Of a stretch of DNA of 64,000 nucleotides, positions 1 to 8,464 are shown piece after piece (position 1 is the first letter of the stretch; the number at the start of each line of letters is the position of its first letter). The position numbers were made by a program, and so were the translations under genes. The notes under the pieces were generated by a model. That model did not search any database. It was given only the letters and a program-made list of their open reading frames with translations, and had not been told where the DNA came from. The DNA comes from Herbidospora cretacea (GTDB lineage: Bacteria > Actinomycetota > Actinomycetes > Streptosporangiales > Streptosporangiaceae): contig NZ_BBXG01000001.1 in the NCBI RefSeq assembly GCF_001570605.1, positions 62,001-126,000 on the forward strand, written 5' to 3'.

Positions 1-59
1 GTAACATCCTGGGTTACCTAACTAGGCATAAGGGAACGAAACGGACAAGGAGGTTCCGC

Positions 60-1067
60 ATGAACGCTGAGATCGATGGAGACGTTCGCCCGGAATACCC
101 TTTGAGCTGGCAGGCCATCGCGGCGAACGGGCTGATGATGGGCACGATGAAGCCCATCTCCGCCGTGCTTCTCCGCACGACCACGAGCATGGTCCTGACC
201 AACCGGTTGATCCAGCTGAGCGGACGCCTGCCCAGCATGGTCCCGGCCACCGTTTCGATCGAACAGGAGTCCTTCGGCGCCTGCTCGGGCGAGTGGGTCC
301 GGGGATCCGGGCACCCCGACTCTGACCTGAGCGAGCTCGACGAGGACAAGGTGGTGCTCTACCTCCACGGGGGCGGCTACTTCTTCTGCTCCCCGGTCAC
401 CCACCGGCCGATCACCTGGCGTCTGTCGGCCGTGACCGGGCGGCCCGTGCTGGCGCTCGACTACCGGCAGGGGCCCCAGCACAAGCTGGCCGAGTCGCTC
501 GCCGACGCCATGGACGCCTACCGGGCGCTGCTCGACCGGGGATACCCGCCGGAGGGGATCATCTTGGCGGGTGACTCAGCCGGCGGACATCTCACGCTGG
601 CCACGCTGCTCTCCCTGCGGGACAACGGGCTGCCGCTTCCGGCGGCGGCCATTGTTCTGTCTCCGTGGGCCGATCTGAGCGACGAGCGCAAGAAGGCCAA
701 CCGCTGGGCCGACCCGATGCTGTCGGCCGGCCGGGTGGAGTGGCTGTCGCGGCGCTGGACCGAGGGCCTGGACAACCGCGACCCGCTGGTGTCGCCGGTC
801 TTCGGCGACTACACGGGCCTGCCGCCGCTGATGATCGTCACCAGCACGACCGAGGTGCTCCGCGAGGAGGCCCACCGGGTCGCCGAACGGGCCCGTGCCG
901 ACGGAGTGCCCGTACGGTATGAAGAGTGGCGGAAGATGCCCCACGTCTTCGCCATCCTGGCCGACATCGTCCCGGAGGCCCGGGAGGTCTTCCCGCACAT
1001 GGGGACCTTCGTCGAGGCGGTCGAGGCGGCGGCCAAGGAACGCAGCGGCGACACCGCCGCCGCGTGA
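60..1067 (+). CDS. Alpha/beta hydrolase, hormone-sensitive lipase type
   Basis: A 335-residue cytoplasmic esterase or lipase of the HSL (family IV) group. The oxyanion-hole motif HGGG lies at residues 103-106 and the nucleophile elbow GDSAGG at 171-176, which makes Ser173 the nucleophile. His295 (in MPHVF) and Glu265 (in TTEVL) sit where the other triad members are expected. The ATG follows an AAGGAGG ribosome site by 6 bases, so the start is well supported. No signal peptide is seen. It stands alone, with a kinase gene on the same strand 159 bases downstream. The family hydrolyses short acyl esters; the physiological substrate cannot be read from sequence. Confidence 0.9.
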   Translation: MNAEIDGDVRPEYPLSWQAIAANGLMMGTMKPISAVLLRTTTSMVLTNRLIQLSGRLPSMVPATVSIEQESFGACSGEWVRGSGHPDSDLSELDEDKVVLYLHGGGYFFCSPVTHRPITWRLSAVTGRPVLALDYRQGPQHKLAESLADAMDAYRALLDRGYPPEGIILAGDSAGGHLTLATLLSLRDNGLPLPAAAIVLSPWADLSDERKKANRWADPMLSAGRVEWLSRRWTEGLDNRDPLVSPVFGDYTGLPPLMIVTSTTEVLREEAHRVAERARADGVPVRYEEWRKMPHVFAILADIVPEAREVFPHMGTFVEAVEAAAKERSGDTAAA

Positions 1068-1226
1068 CGGTGGTGACTGTTGATACCGCTGTGACCTGCG
1101 GATAGTTACCCCCGGGTCCCATTGAGCTAACCCGTTATGCCGCTTCTGTTCAGTTGGAGGCGCGGACCGTTCCATCCGGCCACAGTGTCCTGTGCGTACT
1201 TCTTTGATCGGAGAGGTAACTTCCGG

Positions 1227-2768
1227 ATGGCACGAGGCGGAACGGGCCCCCAGAACGGCATGCCCCCCGGCGTGCGGCCGCTGACGGTGGGAGACCCGGT
1301 CATCATTGGCCGATATCTGCTGCTCGGCCGTCTCGGCACCGGCGGCATGGGCGTGGTCTATCTCGCGGAGCCGCCCGAGGGCGGCCTGGTGGCGTTGAAG
1401 ACCCCCCACCCGATGCACCTCTCCGACGCGACCTTACGCGCCCGGTTCACCGAGGAGATCGAGTTCTCCCGCCGCGTGGTCCCCTTCTGCACCGCCGCCG
1501 TGATCGAGGACGGCAGCGACCACGACCGCCCCTACCTGGTCACCGAGTACATCGCCGGGCCCGGCCTCGCGCAGGTCGTGTCCGCGCGCGGCCCCCTGAC
1601 CCCCGATCTGGCCTACGGCGTCGCCCTCGGCACGGCCGCCGCGCTGGTGGCCACCCACGACGCCGGGCTCGTCCACCGCGATCTGAAGCCGGGGAACGTG
1701 CTGCTCTCCCCGAGCGGCCCGTTCGTGATCGACTTCGGCATCGCCCGCGACCTCGACACGCTGGTCGCGCACACCCAGGCGGGGCAGATCATGGGCAGCC
1801 CCGGCTGGGTCGCGCCCGAGCGGCTGACCGGCGGCCCGGCGATCCCCGCCTCCGACGTGTTCGCCTGGGGCTGCCTGGTGGCCTTCGCCTCGACCGGCTA
1901 CCACCCGTTCGGCGCGGGCGAGGCCGAGGTCGTGATGCGCCGCATCCTGCTGGAGGAGCCCCGGATCGCGGCCGTCCCCAAACTGCTCTGGGACACCGTC
2001 AACGCCGCCCTGCGCAAGGAGCCCGCCGAACGCCCCGACGCCGCCGAGCTGCTCTCGGCGCTGCTGGCCGCCGGAGGGGTCGGCCTCCCGCCGGACGCGC
2101 GGGTCGCGGTCGCGGAGGTCATGGACGAGATCTGGCAGCCGGTGCCCTATCCGAAGGGCCGGGTCAAGGAGGTCTCCAAGGCCGTCGCGGTCGCCGAGAC
2201 CGGCGCGAGGGGCCGCCGCCGCCGGTCCGGCTCGGCCACCCAGCACGCCGGATACGCCGCCCTGGCCACGGTCACCATCGCGGCCTTCACGGTCGTGGCG
2301 GCCACCAGCTCCCCGGCCGGGGGAGTCCAGACCGCCGAGCCGCCGCCGGCGGTGCCGATGGTCGTGCTGCCCAACGAGGAGGGCGCCTCCCCGGAGGTGC
2401 TCGGCACGTCCCGGCCGCCGATCGAGGGCGAGGTCCCGCCGGGCGGCGAGACCAGCCCGGAGGTCACGGTGACCACGACCCGGACGATCACCCCGTCGTG
2501 GCCGGTCGGCGAGGACCCGTGGGGCACGTCCTTCCCCTCGCCCCCGCCGGGCGGGGGCTGGACCCAGGGCCCGCCGGACAACCCGGGCCCGACGACCACG
2601 CCGACCCGGACCCAGCGGCCGCCGACCCAGCGCCCGACTCCGACCGGCGGCATCACGACGGAACCGCAGTGGGGCGACGAGGAGTCCCCGCAGCCGTCGG
2701 AGAGCCCCTCGCCGTCCCCGTCGCCGAGCCCGTCGCCGAGCCCGTCCCCCTCGCCGTCCGGCGCGTGA
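1227..2768 (+). CDS. Membrane-anchored Ser/Thr protein kinase (PknB-like, Pro/Ser-rich tail)
   Basis: A Hanks-type kinase of 513 residues. The Gly-rich loop (GRLGTGGMG) is near residue 36, the ATP-binding lysine at 58, the catalytic loop HRDLKPGN has Asp152, and DFG has Asp169. One hydrophobic segment at about residues 342-360 follows the kinase domain. After it comes an outside tail of about 150 residues rich in Pro, Thr and Ser, ending in a Ser-Pro dipeptide run. No PASTA or other sensor domain is visible, so the tail may be a wall spacer. The frame is open 30 codons further up to position 1137, but the ATG at 1227 has a GGAGAGG site 10 bases upstream and begins just before the kinase fold. 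The gene converges on isocitrate lyase with only 10 bases between the stops. Confidence 0.9.
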   Translation: MARGGTGPQNGMPPGVRPLTVGDPVIIGRYLLLGRLGTGGMGVVYLAEPPEGGLVALKTPHPMHLSDATLRARFTEEIEFSRRVVPFCTAAVIEDGSDHDRPYLVTEYIAGPGLAQVVSARGPLTPDLAYGVALGTAAALVATHDAGLVHRDLKPGNVLLSPSGPFVIDFGIARDLDTLVAHTQAGQIMGSPGWVAPERLTGGPAIPASDVFAWGCLVAFASTGYHPFGAGEAEVVMRRILLEEPRIAAVPKLLWDTVNAALRKEPAERPDAAELLSALLAAGGVGLPPDARVAVAEVMDEIWQPVPYPKGRVKEVSKAVAVAETGARGRRRRSGSATQHAGYAALATVTIAAFTVVAATSSPAGGVQTAEPPPAVPMVVLPNEEGASPEVLGTSRPPIEGEVPPGGETSPEVTVTTTRTITPSWPVGEDPWGTSFPSPPPGGGWTQGPPDNPGPTTTPTRTQRPPTQRPTPTGGITTEPQWGDEESPQPSESPSPSPSPSPSPSPSPSPSGA

Positions 2769-2778
2769 TCGCGGGGTC

Positions 2779-4065
<1,287 letters not shown>

Positions 4066-4299
4066 CTTCCCGTCACTCCCTTGTTGCGTTGGGTCGTCAC
4101 CTGGGGGTGCTTGTTTCGAGTTTGTGTTGATGTCAAGAGACACGACAAGCCGATATGTCTAGAAATATGGCCAATTCTTCGCGGGAGCGGAATCTGGTGC
4201 CCAGATTGACGTGAGAAGAAACATCGAATTTTCTGTTTGGACTAGACCAATCGATGTGAGCTGAGTCACTGGCCCTGGAAGATGTCCCGAAATTTCGCA

Positions 4300-4305
4300 T
4301 ACGCT
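4300..4305 (+). promoter_or_regulatory. Putative -10 hexamer for a leaderless ramB transcript
   Basis: TACGCT fits the actinobacterial TANNNT pattern and lies 6 bases before the ATG at 4312. Transcription starting 6-7 bases downstream would place +1 at the start codon. No good -35 hexamer is visible, so this is a suggestion only. Confidence 0.35.
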
Positions 4306-4311
4306 GACAAG

Positions 4312-5781
4312 ATGCCCTCCGTACTCAGCGAAGAACCGCTGTCTTTGACGCAGGAGATCGACCTGCTCGCGTTCGGGCAGCGCCTCAAGCACCTCCGCCG
4401 TCAGCGCGGGCTGACCCTCTCCGACCTCGGCGAACGGGTCGGCCGGGCGCCCAGCCAGCTCTCCCTGCTGGAGAACGGCAAGCGGGAACCCAAACTGTCG
4501 TTGCTGAAGTCACTCGCCGCGGCGCTGGGCGTCCCGGTCGAGGAACTGCTCCGCCGGCAGGCCCCCAACCGCCGCGCCCAGCTGGAGATCGCCCTGGAGG
4601 AGGCCCAGCGCGACCCCATCTACACCTCGCTCGGCCTGGCCAAGCTGAAGGTCTCCGCACGCGTCCCCAACGACGTGCTCGAACACATCCTCGGGCTGTA
4701 CGACGAACTCAAGGCCCGCCAGGCCAAGGGCACCGCCACCCCGGAGGAGGCCCGCGCCGCCAACGCCGAGCTGCGCCGCAAGCAGCGCGAGGCCGGGAAC
4801 TACTTCGAGGACATCGAGCGCGCCGCCGCCGAGGCCCTGCTGGCGGTCGGCTACCGCTCCGGCGCCCTGTCGCAGAGCACCATCCAGGCCTTGGTCGCCT
4901 ACTACGGCTTCACCGTCCACTCCGCCCCCGACCTGCCCCGGTCGGCCCGCTCGGTGACCGACCTGCGCAACCACCGCATCTACCTCAAGCACGAGCAGCT
5001 CGGCATGCACACCCCGCGCACCGTCCTGCTCCAGACCATCGGCCACATCGCGCTGGGCCACCACAAGCCGCGCGACTTCGCCGACTTCCTCCGCCAGCGC
5101 GTGGAGGCCAACTACTTCGCCGCGGCCGTCCTGGTCCCCGAGGCCGCCGCCGCCCCCTTCCTCCAGGAGGCCAAGCGCGACCGCGCCCTGTCGGTCGAGG
5201 ACCTGCGGGACGTCTTCGCCGTCTCCTACGAGATGGCCGCCCACCGCTTCACCAACCTGGCCACCCACCACCTCGACCTGGTCTGCCACTTCGTCCGCAA
5301 CGACGCCGGGGGGATCATCTACAAGGCGTACGAGAACGACGGGATCATCTTCCCGGCCGACGAGCAGGGCGCGATCGAGGGCCAGCGGCTGTGCCAGCAG
5401 TGGTCGGGCCGCCAGGTGTTCCGCTCGCCCGACCGCTACTCGGTCTACCACCAGTACAGCGACGGGCCCACCGGCACCCACTTCTGTGTCGCCCACGTCG
5501 ACCCCTCCCACGAGAAGGACTTCGCGATCACCCTGGGCGTGCCGTTCCGCGAGTCGCGCTGGTTCCGGGGCCGCGAGACCACCCGGCGGACCAAGTCGAA
5601 CTGCCCCAACGGCGACTGCTGCCGGCGTCCCCCGGCCGAGCTGGTGCAGCGCTGGGAGGGGTTCGCCTTCCCCTCGGCCCGCGCGAACTCCCACGTCCTG
5701 GCCGCGCTCCCGCCCGGTTCGTTCCCCGGTGTCGACGAGGTCGACGTGTACGCGTTCCTGGAACGCCACGCCGCCGATTAG
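4312..5781 (+). CDS. ramB: RamB-type XRE regulator of isocitrate lyase
   Basis: A 489-residue regulator with an N-terminal XRE helix-turn-helix (about residues 20-75), an ImmA/IrrE-like middle domain around IGHIALGHH in which the usual HExxH zinc motif is not intact, and a C-terminal domain typical of short-chain acyl-CoA regulators with a cysteine cluster (NCPNGDCC). RamB proteins bind near aceA and adjust acetate metabolism; divergence from aceA supports the same role. Two starts are possible: ATG 4282 and ATG 4312. I prefer 4312 because a -10-like TACGCT (4300-4305) ends 6 bases before it, which would give a leaderless transcript, while neither ATG has a convincing ribosome site. Confidence 0.88.
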   Translation: MPSVLSEEPLSLTQEIDLLAFGQRLKHLRRQRGLTLSDLGERVGRAPSQLSLLENGKREPKLSLLKSLAAALGVPVEELLRRQAPNRRAQLEIALEEAQRDPIYTSLGLAKLKVSARVPNDVLEHILGLYDELKARQAKGTATPEEARAANAELRRKQREAGNYFEDIERAAAEALLAVGYRSGALSQSTIQALVAYYGFTVHSAPDLPRSARSVTDLRNHRIYLKHEQLGMHTPRTVLLQTIGHIALGHHKPRDFADFLRQRVEANYFAAAVLVPEAAAAPFLQEAKRDRALSVEDLRDVFAVSYEMAAHRFTNLATHHLDLVCHFVRNDAGGIIYKAYENDGIIFPADEQGAIEGQRLCQQWSGRQVFRSPDRYSVYHQYSDGPTGTHFCVAHVDPSHEKDFAITLGVPFRESRWFRGRETTRRTKSNCPNGDCCRRPPAELVQRWEGFAFPSARANSHVLAALPPGSFPGVDEVDVYAFLERHAAD

Positions 5782-5836
5782 AACGGTCACGCCACCCCAT
5801 AAGGTGTGTCCGTGACGTTCAGGGGGGAGGGCGGGC

Positions 5837-6751
5837 GTGCTGCCTGAGGTGCTGGCGTGGTCGGGCAGCCGATCGTCGTCGGCGTCCGACTGGCCCCTGT
5901 CCACGGTGCTCGCCGCCAAGGGGGCCACGACGATCAGCGTCGTCCTCCCGGCCAGGAACGAGCGCGAGACGGTCGGCGAGATCGTCGCGGCGATCCGGCG
6001 CGACCTGCCCGGCCTGGTCGACGAGCTCGTGGTGATCGACTCCCGCTCGACCGACGACACGGCCGCCGTGGCGTCGCGGGCGGGCGCGCGGGTGATCGCC
6101 CAGGACGAGATCCTGCCCGACCTGAAGCCGCTCGACGGCAAGGGCGAGGCCCTCTGGAAGTCGCTCGCGGTCACCACCGGTGACCTGCTGGTCTTCATCG
6201 ACTCCGACCTGCGCGAGTTCGAGACCTCCTTCGTGACCGGCCTGCTGGGGCCCCTGCTGGCCGACCCGACGGTGGCGTACGTGAAGGGCTGCTACGACCG
6301 CCCGTTCGGCGCCGAGCAGACCGGCGGCGGCCGGGTGACCGAGCTGGTCGCCCGCCCCCTCATCAACCTCCACTGGCCCGAGCTGGCCGGCTTCGTCCAG
6401 CCGCTGTCGGGGGAGTACGCCGGCCGCCGGACCGCCCTCGAACGGGTCCCGTTCGTGACCGGCTACGGCGTGGAGCTGGGCCTGCTCATCGACCTGCTGG
6501 ACCTGTGCGGCCTCGACGCGCTCGCCCAGGTCGACCTCGGCCGCCGGGTCCACTCCCACCAGTCGACCGAGGCCCTCGGCGGGATGGCCGCGCAGATCAT
6601 GCAGACCGCCTGGTCCCGCCTGACCGGGGTGCCGCTGGGGCGCAGCCAGCTGCGGCTGACCCAGTTCCGGCGCTCGGCCTCGGGGCACGAACCGGTCGAA
6701 CACGATGTCTCCGTGGCCCAGCGACCTCCGATGGCGAGCGTTCTATCCTGA
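5837..6751 (+). CDS. gpgS: Glucosyl-3-phosphoglycerate synthase
   Basis: A GT81-family glycosyltransferase of 304 residues that transfers glucose from an NDP-glucose to 3-phosphoglycerate. The product feeds glucosylglycerate or methylglucose-lipopolysaccharide synthesis. Visible family marks are the GT-A opening (SVVLPARNERETV), the metal/nucleotide region DSDLREFE, and the GYGVELGLLIDL block. The GTG start at 5837 follows a GGGGGGAGG run. The downstream Uma2 gene begins inside this gene, 47 bases before its stop. No methyltransferase or phosphatase of the glucosylglycerate pathway is adjacent. Confidence 0.92.
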   Translation: MLPEVLAWSGSRSSSASDWPLSTVLAAKGATTISVVLPARNERETVGEIVAAIRRDLPGLVDELVVIDSRSTDDTAAVASRAGARVIAQDEILPDLKPLDGKGEALWKSLAVTTGDLLVFIDSDLREFETSFVTGLLGPLLADPTVAYVKGCYDRPFGAEQTGGGRVTELVARPLINLHWPELAGFVQPLSGEYAGRRTALERVPFVTGYGVELGLLIDLLDLCGLDALAQVDLGRRVHSHQSTEALGGMAAQIMQTAWSRLTGVPLGRSQLRLTQFRRSASGHEPVEHDVSVAQRPPMASVLS

Positions 6752-7376
6752 GCTGGTGCCAGCTGACTGGTTCCACACGATCACGCCGCAGCCTCACCCC
6801 CTGACGCTGGACGAATACCGCCTGCTGCCCGGCGACCTGCGGATCGAGATCATCGACGGCTACGTCGCCCACCGGCCCGACCCCTCGCCCGGCCACCAGG
6901 CCGCCGCCCGGGGACTGGCCGACCTGCTGGAGAAGCACGCCCGCGAGGCGATGAACCGGGGCTACGGCTGCCTGACCGTCAACACCTCCGTCGACCTGTG
7001 GCTGCGCGATCTGCCGCTGCACGTCCGGCGGCCCGACGTCGCGCTGTTCCGCTGCCTGAACGGCGACGGCACACTGCGCCCCGTCGACGTGGTGCTCGTC
7101 GCGGAGATCGTCGAGGCCGGGTCGGAGACCACTGACACCTGCGACAAACACACCGAATACGCACGGGCCGGGATCCTGCACTACTGGATCGTGCGGCTCG
7201 ACTCGGGCGGGATCGCCCTGATCGAGCGTTATCGGCTGGATCCGGCGACGATGGCGTACCGGCACATCGGCACGCTCATGCGCGACGAGGGCGGCTCGCC
7301 CGAGATCAGCGCGCCGATCGCGATGGTCATCGACTGGCCGGAGCTCCCAGGGTCGACGCCAGCTGGGCCGGGCTGA
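6705..7376 (+). CDS. Uma2-family putative restriction endonuclease-fold protein
   Basis: A protein of up to 223 residues with the Uma2 (DUF820) nuclease fold. The family core is seen as RIEIIDGYV near residue 45, followed by the RRPDVALFR and VLVAEIVE strands and the EYARAGILHYWIV block; these acidic and basic residues make the PD-(D/E)xK-like site. Uma2 genes are abundant in actinomycetes and their role is unsettled. The ATG at 6705 overlaps gpgS; a GTG at 6756 would give a shorter protein that still holds the whole domain. The 3' end overlaps the convergent potassium channel gene by 50 bases. Confidence 0.8.
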   Translation: MSPWPSDLRWRAFYPELVPADWFHTITPQPHPLTLDEYRLLPGDLRIEIIDGYVAHRPDPSPGHQAAARGLADLLEKHAREAMNRGYGCLTVNTSVDLWLRDLPLHVRRPDVALFRCLNGDGTLRPVDVVLVAEIVEAGSETTDTCDKHTEYARAGILHYWIVRLDSGGIALIERYRLDPATMAYRHIGTLMRDEGGSPEISAPIAMVIDWPELPGSTPAGPG

Positions 7377-8358
7377 GCCGGGCCGAGCCCATGTAGTACA
7401 GGACCGTTCCCCGCGCCAGTTCGGCGTCCCAGGGCGGGTTGACCAGCAGCGTCGCGCCGTCACGGGCGGCCAGCAGGGTCGCGCCGTGGTGGCGGCCCAA
7501 AGCGGTCTGGCAGTGTTCGACCGTCACCGGGCCGACGGTGAGCCGGACCGAGTAGGTGTCGGCGCCGCCGTGGGTCATGAGCTGGGCGTAGAGGTCGCTG
7601 ATCCCCGGATCCTTGAGCTCCTCGGTGATCATGTGCGGGGTGTGCCACTGCACGCAGCGGACCTGGTCGCTGACGTACCGGACGTGCCTGACCCGCGACA
7701 GGTCGCGCAGCGCCACCACCAGATGGGCGGCGGTGATGACGTGGTCGGCGGTCAGCGCGACGGCGAGCGCCTCGTTGTCGTCCCGCGCGTCGACCAGGAC
7801 GCTGTGCGCCTTGTGGACGCCCGCTCTTCGCAGGGTCCCCTCGTCGGCCAGGTCGCCCCGGACGAAGTCCACGTCCTTCTCGGGCATCGGGTGGGTCCGG
7901 GTCTCGTCCCAGGCGCAGACGACCACCTTCGTCCCGTCGGCCGACAGTTCGTCGACCATCGTCTCGGTACGCCCCGGGCTGTAGCCCAGCAGCACGACGT
8001 GCCCGGACAGGTGGACGGTGACCGAGCCGTGCATGCGGCGTCCCCTCGTTCGTTCGATCCGGGTGGCGAGGCGGGTGAACAGCGTCGTCAGCGCGGCGAT
8101 GCCGCCGACGATCACGTAGACGCCCACGGCGTGGCCCGCCGGCGACTTGGGGAACAGGTCGCCGTAGCCCACGGTCGAGGTGGTCACGACGAACCACCAC
8201 CAGAAATTGCCCGGCGAGGTGATGTCGGCGCCTGGTTCGGCCATCGTCATCAGGGGCCAGCTCGTCAGGAACACCACGGCCAGCACGAGCACGGGTGTCC
8301 ACCAGGTGCTGATCCGGGCCAGCAGCCGCGCGATGAAGATCGGCATATGAAACCCCAT
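7327..8358 (-). CDS. Two-TM potassium channel with RCK (TrkA-N) domain
   Basis: An ion channel subunit with one N-terminal membrane helix, a pore loop with the K+ selectivity filter TVGYGD, a second membrane helix, and a cytoplasmic Rossmann-type RCK domain (HVVLLGYSPGRTETMV) followed by a TrkA-C-like end. This is the MthK-like layout; a tetramer is expected, gated by a ligand on the RCK ring. The frame runs up to a TTG at 8388; ATG 8358 (343 residues) or ATG 8346 is more likely, with an AAGGTGA-type site upstream of the former. The C-terminal codons overlap the end of the Uma2 gene on the other strand. Confidence 0.88.
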   Translation of the reverse strand: MGFHMPIFIARLLARISTWWTPVLVLAVVFLTSWPLMTMAEPGADITSPGNFWWWFVVTTSTVGYGDLFPKSPAGHAVGVYVIVGGIAALTTLFTRLATRIERTRGRRMHGSVTVHLSGHVVLLGYSPGRTETMVDELSADGTKVVVCAWDETRTHPMPEKDVDFVRGDLADEGTLRRAGVHKAHSVLVDARDDNEALAVALTADHVITAAHLVVALRDLSRVRHVRYVSDQVRCVQWHTPHMITEELKDPGISDLYAQLMTHGGADTYSVRLTVGPVTVEHCQTALGRHHGATLLAARDGATLLVNPPWDAELARGTVLYYMGSARLSPAQLASTLGAPASR

Positions 8359-8401
8359 TCCGGTGCAGGTCACCTTATATGGGGACAAGCCGAAAATGGA
8401 G

Positions 8402-8443
8402 GAGCCGCGGGCCTTCCGGCGGCGCCCGGAAGACCCACGGCTC
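8402..8443 (-). terminator. Hairpin terminator of the discoidin/beta-helix gene
   Basis: A long imperfect inverted repeat starts with GAGCCGCGGGCCTTCCGG and returns as CCCGGAAGACCCACGGCTC. It lies 22 bases past the stop of the upstream minus-strand gene. There is no U-run, as is common for high-GC terminators. Confidence 0.6.
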
Positions 8444-8464
8444 AGATCGTGGTGGTGCGGTCGG

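Noticed and set aside
1-17. Inverted repeat GTAAC/GTTAC at the window edge, possible TetR-type operator.
   Set aside because: Arms of only 5 bases and no divergent regulator visible in the window; expected by chance.
2700-2765. Short tandem CCGTCGCCGAG-type repeats.
   Set aside because: They simply encode the Ser-Pro run in the kinase tail; low-complexity coding, not a DNA repeat element.
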